Virus record (IMG/VR): IMGVR_UViG_3300025325_000089
Location: 1-36,061 of that record
Reading direction: 5' to 3' (one strand)
DNA from: a virus
DNA length: 36,061 bases
In this document: one piece after another, positions 7,075 through 15,047 of the stretch
Numbering within the stretch: the stretch's first letter is position 1
Layout: each line of letters opens with the position of its first letter
Program-made: the position numbers and the translations under genes
Notes under the pieces: model-generated
The model's database searches: none
What the model was told of the DNA's origin: nothing
Seen by the model: only the letters and a program-made list of their open reading frames with translations

Positions 7075-8714
7075 AAGTTTTTATACATCGGCTCACCGGC
7101 TCTCCCGTCTAAGTGGTAGCTTCTTTTCATATCTCCGCTCGGAGCGTAAACCATTATTTTCCAATCATTCCAGCCGGCCTTGCCCCTGTCCTTATAATCG
7201 CTAATTACTCTACCGTGAACCTTATCCTCTATAAAAGACTTCTCCTCCGGATTAAAATACTTATCTAGCGTTTTTATATAAAATTCGGTAGAGGCGAGGT
7301 GCGGTCGTTGCGACCACTGCGCCGTTCTAATTATGGGAACGTCGTTAATAGTTATCGGTTGCTCGTCTAGCATCAAATGCTTATGGTCGGGTAGTATAAG
7401 AGCCTCGTGGTGAAATCTAATTAAATTAGCGTCGCCCTCTAGAATAGTTTTCTGTAATGCCTCCCAAGGTATATATTCGCAGAGCGGCGTGTCGTGTTCT
7501 ACAAAAAGAATAAGCGGAGTTTTAACATCTCTTAATACTTTTCTAGTCATACCGGACTGGTGGTTAAACTCGTCGAACATTACCGGAGTAACTTTTTTCC
7601 ACTCGAAATTAGTTTTCCAAAGTATTCGTCTAATATACTCCTGATAATCATTATTACTCTCCTTTTGCTCCTCACGCACGCCGTCAATCATTAAAATTAT
7701 TTCCGAACCTGGCAGTTTATCTCTTACGCTTAAAATAGTTTCTTCTATAATCGAAGTATCGGGGTTAGACTTTATAGGCGAAGTTGGTATTAAAACTGTA
7801 ATAAGGCCGTAATCCATTTTAGTTTTCGATAGATAACTAATATCTTCTTTTATATTATATTCTAGTTTCTTTTTATATTGTTGCCACCAAGAGAAAACTC
7901 GATTATTAACGTTAGGATACCTGTCGTAATAGTTTACAAATACCCCTTTTAGCTTTTTCCAGTCCGTTAGAATAGGGAAAGGTAAATCAGAAGAAGCAGA
8001 GTTAGTAAAAAGGTAACGCCAATAATTAGTAGCTTTCGCATTTTTAGGTATTTTATCATCTACGATAGGAACGCATCCAGCCTCTAAGGCTTCGTAGAAA
8101 CGAAAGGTATCAGGAGTTTCCGGCCCAGAGGGGCAAATAGCTATCTTCGTTCTAGATAATAACTCGTAATAGTCTTTTCTACTTAAACCCTCGGTAAACC
8201 TTTCAGTTTCGTTTAAGAACCCTTTATACTGCTCGTCCTCTAATAAAGCGTGCATAAACTTAGCGGCTAGTTTTCTTCGTTTATGAGTTATCTGTCCAGA
8301 AAAAGCCCAATCGTAGTCTTTCACTCCGTCGTTTTTGCCTATAAGTTCTCTAGCGTCCGGAGGCCAGCCATCGCCTAAATACCTGTCTGCTATTTTAGGT
8401 TTATGAAAGTCTGGGGTCATTTGATAAACTAATAAACGTTTGTGTTTTAGCTTATCTATCGGAAATACGTTTTCTTCGTCTCCGGCTAAAATAATTAAAA
8501 CCCAATCTAGGTTTTTTATATCCTCGTTTATTTCGTCTACCTTATCAGAGTGGGAACGGGCAGGGATAATAACTATCGCTCCGCCGCTTTCGACCATTTT
8601 ATCTTCGTGCCAGAACTCCTCGCCGGAGAATATATACTCTAAAAGACCCTCGTCCCAGTAACCCCGATTAGGAGTATCTTCTTTATAGCTTTTCCAAACT
8701 ACCGGTATTCTCAT
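7071..8714 (-). CDS. Two-domain glycosyltransferase (exostosin/GT47-like plus GT2-like)
   Basis: The N-terminal ~290 residues resemble exostosin-type GT-B enzymes: 'WAFSGQITHKRRKLAAKF', 'SRTKIAICPSGPETPDTFRF' and 'YEALEAGCVPIVDD'. After a helical linker the second half starts 'GLITVLIPTSPIKSNPDTSI' and has 'ILMIDGVREEQKES' and 'LILFVEHDTPLCEYIPWEAL', a GT-A domain in which 'EHDT' is the DxD equivalent. A 547-aa fusion of a GT-B and a GT-A domain could catalyse two successive sugar transfers. It overlaps both neighbours by 4 nt (ATGA). No membrane segment or signal peptide is visible. Confidence 0.75.
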   Translation of the reverse strand: MRIPVVWKSYKEDTPNRGYWDEGLLEYIFSGEEFWHEDKMVESGGAIVIIPARSHSDKVDEINEDIKNLDWVLIILAGDEENVFPIDKLKHKRLLVYQMTPDFHKPKIADRYLGDGWPPDARELIGKNDGVKDYDWAFSGQITHKRRKLAAKFMHALLEDEQYKGFLNETERFTEGLSRKDYYELLSRTKIAICPSGPETPDTFRFYEALEAGCVPIVDDKIPKNAKATNYWRYLFTNSASSDLPFPILTDWKKLKGVFVNYYDRYPNVNNRVFSWWQQYKKKLEYNIKEDISYLSKTKMDYGLITVLIPTSPIKSNPDTSIIEETILSVRDKLPGSEIILMIDGVREEQKESNNDYQEYIRRILWKTNFEWKKVTPVMFDEFNHQSGMTRKVLRDVKTPLILFVEHDTPLCEYIPWEALQKTILEGDANLIRFHHEALILPDHKHLMLDEQPITINDVPIIRTAQWSQRPHLASTEFYIKTLDKYFNPEEKSFIEDKVHGRVISDYKDRGKAGWNDWKIMVYAPSGDMKRSYHLDGRAGEPMYKNL

Positions 8715-9376
8715 AATCTAAATAATATATTAGCCTGATTAAAGTTCATATCGCCATTAAAAGGAGCGCCGTCTATAAAAGCCTTATAGCCGACCTTAGT
8801 TAATTTATTATAGATTTCGGGATAACTATTATTAAAGACGGGGCTAAATTCTATAAATAAGTTATTAACTCTTTTAGCTAAAATTAAATCCCAAAGTTTC
8901 TCGATTGCGTAAACTTCGTTACCTTCTATATCAATTTTTACTAACTCTATATTACCGATTGCTAAACCGTAGTAGGGAGATTTAGCGTTAATCCATTCGT
9001 TTTTTACAGTAACCTTAGATGCTATAAGGTTCTCGGCTAAATTCTTATTTAATAAACTTAAGTTGTTTTTATCGCCGTCTATAGCTAAAACGCGGTAGCC
9101 TAGTTTAGCCGCTATTATCGTATACCAACCTATATGACAGCCTAAATCCCAGAAATAATTATTTTTATCCCCGTCCTCTAGAACTTTCTTTATTATTTCT
9201 GTTTCCGGTTTCTCCCAAGCTCCGGTATTTATTAGGGTTCTGGAAACGTCGTCTTTACCGGAACAATAACCGGCGACGTTTTTATATCTTTCGTAGTTGT
9301 AGACCCACATAAAGCCTATCGAGGTTTCTATCTTAAAACTATCGTGGTCAGAGTGTCCGGCTTGGCATTGGTTCAT
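8711..9376 (-). CDS. FkbM-family SAM-dependent methyltransferase
   Basis: SAM-binding motif I is 'FWDLGCHIGWYTIIAAKLG' followed by 'RVLAIDGDKNNL' (acidic ribose contact). The family-defining motif is 'VKIDIEGNEVYAIEKL'. FkbM enzymes methylate hydroxyls, very often on sugars, which suits the neighbouring glycosyltransferases. 221 aa is a normal length. The gene overlaps the next methyltransferase upstream by 29 nt and the GT downstream by 4 nt. Confidence 0.82.
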   Translation of the reverse strand: MNQCQAGHSDHDSFKIETSIGFMWVYNYERYKNVAGYCSGKDDVSRTLINTGAWEKPETEIIKKVLEDGDKNNYFWDLGCHIGWYTIIAAKLGYRVLAIDGDKNNLSLLNKNLAENLIASKVTVKNEWINAKSPYYGLAIGNIELVKIDIEGNEVYAIEKLWDLILAKRVNNLFIEFSPVFNNSYPEIYNKLTKVGYKAFIDGAPFNGDMNFNQANILFRL

Positions 9377-10031
9377 AGGCGGTTTTATCAGTTTCTTTTA
9401 ATAACCTTTTATTTATCTTTTTGGCGGTAATCCAAGTCCACTCCGGATAAATCAAACCGTACTGTTCTTTATCTATAGTTAGGCCGCTTTTATCTAGTAG
9501 CCAAGATATATAAGGGTACGGATAGTGGTGGCTAAACGGTTCGTGTTCGTCGCCTTCTATAAACTGGAAAAGGAAAACCCCGTTTTCTGCGAGAACGCGC
9601 CCTACTTCCTTAAAATAACTCTCGACCCCTTCCTTATCGATATGCTGGAAAACCGTTACCGAATAGATAAAGTCGAAATAGTTATCCTCCAACGGCAGAG
9701 TTCGGCCATCGTTGTCTATCAATTCTAAATTGGGGGGTTTAGAACCGTCTGCGTTTAATAACCTAGCTGTCTCGCCGGCTATTCTTATTAGACGCTCCGA
9801 TATATCTACCCCGCACCAGTAGGTATCGCGTCTATATCTAGATAGGGGAATTAACAACCTACCTATACCGCAACCTATCTCTAAGTTTTTTGTAGCGTGA
9901 ATTGGCGACTCTTTAGCAATTATACTTAATTCTACTTCTAGAGATATTTCGGGGTCGTGCATTTCTAAAGCTATATTTTTAGACTTAGCTTTATCGTCCC
10001 AGTATTTCTTTTCGATATCAACTCTTTTCAT
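9348..10031 (-). CDS. Class I SAM-dependent methyltransferase (Methyltransf_11-like)
   Basis: The protein has 'LEIGCGIGRLLIPLSRY' (motif I), 'WCGVDISERLIRIAGE' (motif II acid) and 'LPLEDNYFDFIYSVTVFQHI', followed by 'EVGRVLAENGVFLFQFI', the classical small-molecule methyltransferase series. Substrate unknown; a sugar methyl or similar change is likely given its neighbours. It overlaps both adjacent methyltransferase genes (29 and 14 nt). Confidence 0.85.
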   Translation of the reverse strand: MKRVDIEKKYWDDKAKSKNIALEMHDPEISLEVELSIIAKESPIHATKNLEIGCGIGRLLIPLSRYRRDTYWCGVDISERLIRIAGETARLLNADGSKPPNLELIDNDGRTLPLEDNYFDFIYSVTVFQHIDKEGVESYFKEVGRVLAENGVFLFQFIEGDEHEPFSHHYPYPYISWLLDKSGLTIDKEQYGLIYPEWTWITAKKINKRLLKETDKTAYEPMPSRTL

Positions 10032-10764
10032 AGAATAGGTGTACCTCGTGCTGGTAATCTAACAAGGTTTCTTTATACCCAAACGCTTTAATCCAGTTCC
10101 TTAAATCAGTTAGGTATTCTTTATATTGGTGAAACATAAATTCGGGGTGGCCGCTTAACCATATTTTTGGTCTATGCTTTTTTATAGTATCACCTGCCCC
10201 TTCCAAAACTCGCCACTCGCTACCCTCAACGTCCAGTATTATTGCTGTAGGATAAGGTATAGTTTCCGCTATCTTATCTATCTTAAACTGCGGCAATCCG
10301 TCAGCTTCTTGATATAACTCACTAAACCCGTGGGCTTTCTCAATCTTTCCTCTAGCATAAATAGGCCACCCGTCTTTATCAGTTACCCAACCCAAACCCT
10401 TAAATATATTTTTATCTGGTTTCTTTGGCATTGGCCTATGTAGATTGCTAGCGAAACCAGCAAAACAACCTAAAGGTTTCTTTAATTTATTAGCTTCCCA
10501 AACCGCTTTAATAACCGGCCAAGCCTTGTAGTTTGGTTCGAATAAAACCACGTGCGCCCCCCACATTTGGCACAACGCCGGCATTTCGCCTAGCTCCGCA
10601 CCGACATAATAAACTATATCTAGCTTACCGATATTCTCGTGCATAGACTCAAGGCGTTTCTTTTCCCAACCCTGCTTGGTGTACCATTCCGGTCTTGCCG
10701 CCCTATGTTCGGGAAGTTTTATCTTAAACTTACCGTTTATTAACGTGTCAACCATTTTTACCAT
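10018..10764 (-). CDS. FkbM-like methyltransferase, second copy in the cassette
   Basis: The segment 'IVYYVGAELGEMPALCQMWG' with 'HVVLFEPNYKAWPVI' fits SAM motif I and its acidic partner, and 'AIILDVEGSEWRVLEGA' is the FkbM family motif. It is only distantly similar to the FkbM gene at 8711-9376, so it is not a recent duplicate. 248 aa. The start has two possible Met codons (1 and 4); AAAGGTG lies upstream, favouring the first. Confidence 0.75.
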   Translation of the reverse strand: MVKMVDTLINGKFKIKLPEHRAARPEWYTKQGWEKKRLESMHENIGKLDIVYYVGAELGEMPALCQMWGAHVVLFEPNYKAWPVIKAVWEANKLKKPLGCFAGFASNLHRPMPKKPDKNIFKGLGWVTDKDGWPIYARGKIEKAHGFSELYQEADGLPQFKIDKIAETIPYPTAIILDVEGSEWRVLEGAGDTIKKHRPKIWLSGHPEFMFHQYKEYLTDLRNWIKAFGYKETLLDYQHEVHLFYEKS

Positions 10765-10767
10765 ATT

Positions 10768-10944
10768 CTACTTTTCACCTTTAGGTATCATAAATCTTTC
10801 TATAAAGTCAGAGGACATCCCTATGTGATAACTATTGGCTACAACTTGAGTAACTATATTAAATACCAGTTGACGAGTAATTAAACCTTTTTCGTAAAGT
10901 AATAAAAGACCTTTAACTAAATCCTCAAACCCTAATTCTTTCAT
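10768..10944 (-). CDS. Small helical protein of unknown function
   Basis: This 58-aa frame begins MKELGFEDLVKGLLLLYEKG and ends ...FIERFMIPKGEK with TAG at 10770-10768. Its start overlaps the stop of the upstream glycosyltransferase gene (ATGA), and its stop is 3 nt before the methyltransferase start, so it fills an otherwise empty gap in the operon. It is predicted mostly helical; I recognise no family. Confidence 0.6.
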   Translation of the reverse strand: MKELGFEDLVKGLLLLYEKGLITRQLVFNIVTQVVANSYHIGMSSDFIERFMIPKGEK

Positions 10945-11870
10945 TTATTTATAACCTCCAATATTTTAGCCCACCTTTGTAAATAAGTGTGGTCTCTTTT
11001 AGTGCGCTCGTGGCCGGCTATTCTTATTCTTTCGCGCTCCTCGTCGTGGGTTAGAAAATAATCTATAGACTGCTTTAAGTCATCGAAGTTACCGAAAGTA
11101 TAAGTAATTAGTTCTTTTTCTAAATCGAAGTAGTCCTCGATACCTTTTATATAAGGAAAGATAATAAATCCGCCCCTGCCGGTCGTCTCGAATAGTCTAT
11201 CGGAGAAGTAATAAGGATAATTAAAATTAGGTGAAAGAGTATCGCCGATAACTATTTTCGTAGAGGCGTAAAGAATGTTCAACTCCCTGCCACGAATAAC
11301 ACCCTTACCATCCCCGCCCCAATGCTCGAACTTATCTTTATAAGTTTCTTTTAGCCAGTCTATCAGTTTTGGCCGCCAAGCCCACTCCTCGTGATAACCC
11401 CGACTACCTACAAATACAACATCTTTAATAGGGCTAAAGCCTTCGTATATATAACACTCTTTATCGTAAACTCCGGCCGGCATAAAATATCCTTTTACTT
11501 TGGTGTTTTTATTTAGCCAGTCTGCCATTTGAGGGTCGACCGTAAAGAAATAGTCCAAATCAAAAAGCTCGCTATCTTTGTATTCGTCCCACCTTTTAAT
11601 ACCCATATATAGGTCTAAGTGGTAAGTCAGAGTAGGTATTTTTCGCCTCTTTAGTTCCCTGATAGCTTCTCTAAGCATATCCGTATGCCACCCGTGGGTA
11701 TGTACCCAAATAAAAAGGTCGGAACGCTTAGCGCTATCAACTACCTGCTCCGCACTAGCGCGCTGTTCCGGTAATTTAATTACTTCGTGTCCTAGAGACT
11801 CTAAAGATAAAGCGTGGTGGTTCTCGCTACTAAAAGGCACATCAAAGTTTCCTAAGAAAGTAATTTTCAT
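10941..11870 (-). CDS. GT-B glycosyltransferase (CgeB/Glyco_trans_1_2-like)
   Basis: The start 'MKITFLGNFDVPFSSENHHA' followed by 'LGHEVIKLPE' is a GT-B N-domain. 'DLFIWVHTHGWHTDMLRE', 'DYFFTVDPQMADWLNK' and 'VVFVGSRGYHEEWAWRPKLI' lead to a C-domain with 'RLFETTGRGGFIIFPYIKGI' and 'LITYTFGNFDDLKQSIDYFL', the pattern of CgeB-like family 1 transferases. 309 aa. It heads the sugar cassette and overlaps small genes on both sides by 4 nt. Confidence 0.8.
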   Translation of the reverse strand: MKITFLGNFDVPFSSENHHALSLESLGHEVIKLPEQRASAEQVVDSAKRSDLFIWVHTHGWHTDMLREAIRELKRRKIPTLTYHLDLYMGIKRWDEYKDSELFDLDYFFTVDPQMADWLNKNTKVKGYFMPAGVYDKECYIYEGFSPIKDVVFVGSRGYHEEWAWRPKLIDWLKETYKDKFEHWGGDGKGVIRGRELNILYASTKIVIGDTLSPNFNYPYYFSDRLFETTGRGGFIIFPYIKGIEDYFDLEKELITYTFGNFDDLKQSIDYFLTHDEERERIRIAGHERTKRDHTYLQRWAKILEVINK

Positions 11871-12058
11871 TTAATCTTCTTAATTTTAATACTGCTTTTT
11901 TTATCTTTCTGTTCGGCTTTTTGTGCAGTTCTAAAAGCCGCTACTTTTTTCCAGTAGTTTTCTATCCTCGGCTGTATTTTATCTTTGGTATGGTTACGCA
12001 TCCGGTGTTTTGACTTCCTAGCGCAACTACAAACCAAAAACTCGACATTAGGTTTCAT
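11867..12058 (-). CDS. Small basic protein of unknown function
   Basis: This 63-aa protein is strongly basic, with a Lys-rich C-terminal tail ('KAEQKDKKSSIKIKKIK') and a 'CSC' near the start. It overlaps the GT gene downstream (ATGA) and the 57-aa gene upstream (ATGA). A nucleic-acid-binding role is possible from charge only. Confidence 0.55.
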   Translation of the reverse strand: MKPNVEFLVCSCARKSKHRMRNHTKDKIQPRIENYWKKVAAFRTAQKAEQKDKKSSIKIKKIK

Positions 12059-12228
12059 TTTCTATCTTCTCTAGTTAGTATTTTAGCTTCCGATTGTTGA
12101 CCTAGAACGCTAAAAGTATCGCAAAATACTTCTAATAGCTTCTCGAACTTATCAATCGTATAATCGTTAGTAGTAACTGTATCTAACTCTATTAGCCATC
12201 TAACTATCCGGTGTTTATTTTTCGCCAT
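12055..12228 (-). CDS. Small protein of unknown function
   Basis: A 57-aa frame reads MAKNKHRIVRWLIELDTVTT... and ends ...KILTREDRK with TGA at 12057-12055, overlapping the next start (ATGA). The upstream sequence GGTGATAAAAT just before ATG 12228 gives a reasonable ribosome site. It is helical and charged, with no recognised family. Confidence 0.6.
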   Translation of the reverse strand: MAKNKHRIVRWLIELDTVTTNDYTIDKFEKLLEVFCDTFSVLGQQSEAKILTREDRK

Positions 12229-12239
12229 ATTTTATCACC

Positions 12240-12683
12240 TCAATCCCATATTAACTCGCTCCAAGTTTCAATCTCTTTTAGTGGTATCGGTATTAAGCTA
12301 GTTTTTTTATTATTACCGGAAATTTGATACTCGCCTTTTTTATACATATTAGCAAGCTGTTTAAGAAATCTAATCTCGATAACAAAAAACTTATCCCAGG
12401 CGTTAATTACCCAATAATCCGCAGTCGTAGTGGTAATTCCGCTTTCCTTATTATTATCTGATACTTCCAATGCAAAATGCGTCCTGCCGAAATTACCGTA
12501 TTTTACTTCAAACGAGAGTCCTACTTTCGGCGCAGTTATATCCTTACCCTTATACCCCTCTAGTCTATACGCTGTCGGGTCGAGGTATTTTTTTATCCTG
12601 TCTAGGACTGCAACTTCTGTCGGTAATCCTACTTGGTTATAATCGGTTTGGAAATCCGACTTTCTACCTTCGAGGATTTTCAT
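12240..12683 (-). CDS. Probable PD-(D/E)XK nuclease-fold protein
   Basis: Residues ~46-61 read 'KDITAPKVGLSFEVKYG': an Asp on one strand and an 'ExK' (EVK) on the next, the core of PD-(D/E)XK nucleases, with 'DYWVINAWDKFFVIEI' as a later strand pair. 147 aa suits small phage resolvases or endonucleases of this fold. It lies in the early region with an exonuclease and ssDNA-binding protein, so a part in recombination, repair or host DNA breakdown is plausible. Assignment rests on the motif only. Confidence 0.5.
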   Translation of the reverse strand: MKILEGRKSDFQTDYNQVGLPTEVAVLDRIKKYLDPTAYRLEGYKGKDITAPKVGLSFEVKYGNFGRTHFALEVSDNNKESGITTTTADYWVINAWDKFFVIEIRFLKQLANMYKKGEYQISGNNKKTSLIPIPLKEIETWSELIWD

Positions 12684-12751
12684 TTTAGTAATCTCTTGGT
12701 CTTATAAACTATCGTCCAGAATATACGAGCTATAAATCTTTTAGTTTTCAT
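12680..12751 (-). CDS. Possible 23-residue cationic peptide gene
   Basis: An ATG at 12751 behind TTAGGAAAAA opens a 23-codon frame encoding a basic amphipathic peptide (starts MKTKRFIARIFW, ends KRLLK). Its TGA overlaps the nuclease-fold gene start (ATGA) and its start lies within the end of the 64-aa gene. It may be a translated coupling leader rather than a working peptide. Confidence 0.35.
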   Translation of the reverse strand: MKTKRFIARIFWTIVYKTKRLLK

Positions 12752-12935
12752 TTTTTCCTAAAACCTCTTTTAAGACTAAAATCGCCGACTCTCTATATAT
12801 TTCGATTATCGCCTGCTTAAAGTTATCAGGTAGACTCGATAAGTTAATACCGTGCTTAATTAAAACTTCTGATACTATTAGTGCGCTTTTGTCTGAGAAC
12901 TTATCTAGATATTCTTTTGTTTCGGTTTCGTTCAT
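12741..12935 (-). CDS. Small protein of unknown function
   Basis: The start is ATG 12935 (MNETETKEYL...), not an upstream in-frame codon at 12995, because a near-perfect ribosome site (AAAGGAGGTGGG, ~12939-12950) lies just ahead of it and it makes a 4-nt ATGA overlap with the gene before. The 64-aa product is helical ('FKQAIIEIYRESAILVLKEVL'). It should be among the better translated early proteins. Function unknown. Confidence 0.7.
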   Translation of the reverse strand: MNETETKEYLDKFSDKSALIVSEVLIKHGINLSSLPDNFKQAIIEIYRESAILVLKEVLGKNEN

Positions 12936-13453
12936 AATCCCACCTCCTTTAAGTAGCACATACAGGTTTCTAGAGGGTCGACTTCTATTTTCCACTTACC
13001 GCATTCTGCGTGCCGGTAGAACTGCGGATAATCCTTTTTAACCTTAAACCCGACGTTCTGCTCGTGTTCTTTTACTTCTATCATAAGGTCGCTCTGGCTT
13101 AAACTTTTAGCTTTAGAAATCCAATTTTCCTTATTAGTCGGGCTAATCTTATCCTTTATTATCATTAGACGCTCGTAGGATATATCGACTAGGTCTTTAG
13201 GGTCGAAGCCTAGTTTAAGACAGTAAAGCTCGTATAAGTGTATAAATTTATAGTGAGTGGTCGGACTTAGTCCTAACTCCGGCGCGGCTAGAAAGCTATT
13301 AAAACTCTCGTGTCCTAGCTTCTCCCAATATCCCTTTTCTCTATTCTCCCAAAGTAACTGCCCTAAAAATAACCACCTCTGCGATATATCTTTAACTAGG
13401 ATTATTATTTTTTCAAAGTTCTTATGCGCTTGTTGGACAGTTAAATCACTCAT
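12932..13453 (-). CDS. Helical phage protein with C-terminal Cys/His cluster, unknown function
   Basis: The middle part ('FLGQLLWENREKGYWEKLG', 'SFNSFLAAPELGLSPTTHYK', 'DISYERLMIIKDKI') resembles the DNA-associated helical proteins near phage and plasmid replication genes, where a helix-turn-helix-like unit ('LGLSPTTHYKFIHLYEL') is followed by a charged tail. The last 30 residues hold H, C and CxC (HAECG...ETCMC), a possible metal site. 173 aa. It lies between 49-aa and 64-aa genes with direct overlaps (TAATG, ATGA). Confidence 0.65.
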   Translation of the reverse strand: MSDLTVQQAHKNFEKIIILVKDISQRWLFLGQLLWENREKGYWEKLGHESFNSFLAAPELGLSPTTHYKFIHLYELYCLKLGFDPKDLVDISYERLMIIKDKISPTNKENWISKAKSLSQSDLMIEVKEHEQNVGFKVKKDYPQFYRHAECGKWKIEVDPLETCMCYLKEVGL

Positions 13454-13602
13454 TAGTCTAACTCCAACTTCGTCTTTTCTATTATTTCGTGCATCCGCTT
13501 TTTATAATAGTTCTCGAAGTCTATTATCTGATAAGCCTTGCGTTCCCAAATCCTGTAAATAACGGCTCTTAAGGTTTGGCTAGGAGTCTTTTCCTTGTTC
13601 AC
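13453..13602 (-). CDS. Small helical protein, GTG start
   Basis: GTG at 13602 is preceded by GGAAGGAGATAAA, a strong ribosome site, and overlaps the stop of the 53-aa gene (GTGA). The 49-aa product starts MNKEKTPSQTLRAVIYRIWE and ends ...KTKLELD with TAA that overlaps the next ATG (TAATG). It is basic and helical; no family recognised. Confidence 0.65.
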   Translation of the reverse strand: MNKEKTPSQTLRAVIYRIWERKAYQIIDFENYYKKRMHEIIEKTKLELD

Positions 13603-13760
13603 TTTATCTCCTTCCAAGTATTGCTATCAGGGTCGAAGTATTTTCCTTCTGCTGTGTCAATAAGATGACCCCTAAAATCTCTGACATTTATCAAGTCTTT
13701 ACTGGTAACTTCGTCTCTGCCTTCCCACTCGTCATAAAGAAATATAATAAATCTTTTCAT
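13599..13760 (-). CDS. Small acidic protein of unknown function
   Basis: The frame opens at ATG 13760 inside an ATGA overlap with the ssDNA-binding-like gene and encodes 53 aa (MKRFIIFLYDEWEG... ...DSNTWKEIK). The C-terminal coding sequence contains the ribosome site of the next gene. It is part of the early operon; function unknown. Confidence 0.65.
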   Translation of the reverse strand: MKRFIIFLYDEWEGRDEVTSKDLINVRDFRGHLIDTAEGKYFDPDSNTWKEIK

Positions 13761-14251
13761 TTTGGCTCAAAGTATTTTTGGCAGTATTTATATTCGGCTA
13801 TAGCGGCCGGAGTTCTTTCGGCCATCGCCTCGTTATCACCCGCCCACCTAACCGAATACTCGTTATCCTTAGTATACTTACCGGATTTCTTAGTAACGAT
13901 AATATCCTTTTCCTTAAACTCCGCTTCGCTTTTAATAAGCTCCGAGAGCGGGTGTCCTAGTCTCGGCCCAGACTCTAGCACTCTAAACTCCTTAGCCTTA
14001 TGGCTATAGATAACAAACCCCCAACAGCGCTTGGGTGTCGGGATATTACCGTTTTTATCCGGTCTGGTAAACATTGGCTCGACCGGTGCGTCTGGGTTAA
14101 AGATTATTTGCGATATATACCTTCCGGCGGCCTTAGTCCCCCACTTCTTATACTCGTAGATACCGTCTAATACTCTAATTCTATTCTCGCCCTCGTCCCA
14201 ACTCATAAATAGGCTAGGCTTAATATACTCGCTAGGATTAACTTTTTTCAT
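13757..14251 (-). CDS. Probable phage single-stranded DNA-binding protein
   Basis: The order 'GENRIRVLDGIYEYKKW', 'APVEPMF', 'PKRCWGFVIYSHKAKEFRVLE' resembles phage OB-fold ssDNA-binding proteins, in which 'NRIRiLs..i.GW' begins the barrel and a 'kr.WaFvVYd....k.qilE' strand pair follows. 164 aa is a typical length. The gene overlaps the RecB-like exonuclease by 14 nt, the expected recombination/replication pairing. Unlike many SSBs the C-terminus (…KYFEPK) is not strongly acidic, so this is a fold-pattern call, not certain. Confidence 0.55.
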   Translation of the reverse strand: MKKVNPSEYIKPSLFMSWDEGENRIRVLDGIYEYKKWGTKAAGRYISQIIFNPDAPVEPMFTRPDKNGNIPTPKRCWGFVIYSHKAKEFRVLESGPRLGHPLSELIKSEAEFKEKDIIVTKKSGKYTKDNEYSVRWAGDNEAMAERTPAAIAEYKYCQKYFEPK

Positions 14252-15047
14252 TTTCGACCTCCTCTAGTAGCTTTAGAGTCTCCGGAAATACCGCTATCTC
14301 TTTCGGCTCGTCTATCTTGCCTCCGTGTAGAGTAAGATAAGTTTTATAGATATTAGTAAAGTCCTCTATAGAGTAATCGGTTACTTCTTTAAGCTCCCAA
14401 TTCTTGCCGGTAAAAGGTAACTCTTTAGTTTCTTTTCCGTTCCCTTTATGTAGGCTACCTACTCTAAGAACCCCTACCTTATCTATCTTAGTCCCGATGC
14501 TTTCCTCGTAGGCTTGTTTGTAGGCCAGAACTTGTAGCTGGTGTGAGAAGTGAATTGCGTTACTGGTTTTCCAGTCTATTAACCAAGTCTCCTTACCTAT
14601 TTTTCCTACGAAATCTAGAGTACCCGCGTATTTATACTTCTTGGAGGCTACGATTTGCTCTGATTGATAGTCTTTAGGCTTCCACTTACCGAACCAGTCT
14701 ATAAAAGCTAGTAAAGCTACCTTTTCTTTAATAGTAGGGTAGTCTGTAAGAAGATTTAACTCTAGCCCGTTTAATAGCTTTTCTAAAGCGTCGTGGATTT
14801 TAGAACCGAAGTCTCCGGCGGTTTCGAATATCCGATTAGCTTCTTCTTCGGTATTAGTTTGCCAGAACTTCTTTAGTCCGTAGGGAGTAGGCGCGGCTTC
14901 GGCTAAGATTGAGGTGGTCGCCGGTACATATTCGCCGTCTAACCAGTAGAAGTGGTCGGTGTCGGTTTCTAGTCTAACTAGCTCACCGACTTTTAGTTGA
15001 AAGACTTTACCGTTAGCTTTGATGAAATCTAGCTTTTCTTTTTCCAT
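14238..15047 (-). CDS. RecB-like PD-(D/E)XK exonuclease
   Basis: The nuclease motifs are clear: a conserved His in 'GSKIHDALEKLL' (~85), 'YAGTLDFVG' (Asp ~145), 'TWLIDWKTS' (Asp ~158, Lys ~160) and 'HQLQVLAYKQAY' (Q ~170, Y ~176), the AddB/RecB/Cas4-type series. Such phage enzymes trim DNA ends for recombination-dependent replication together with an annealing or ssDNA-binding protein, which here follows immediately. 269 aa. The ATG lies 8 nt after GGAGG, which is within the 39-aa gene upstream, so the two are coupled. Confidence 0.85.
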   Translation of the reverse strand: MEKEKLDFIKANGKVFQLKVGELVRLETDTDHFYWLDGEYVPATTSILAEAAPTPYGLKKFWQTNTEEEANRIFETAGDFGSKIHDALEKLLNGLELNLLTDYPTIKEKVALLAFIDWFGKWKPKDYQSEQIVASKKYKYAGTLDFVGKIGKETWLIDWKTSNAIHFSHQLQVLAYKQAYEESIGTKIDKVGVLRVGSLHKGNGKETKELPFTGKNWELKEVTDYSIEDFTNIYKTYLTLHGGKIDEPKEIAVFPETLKLLEEVENEKS

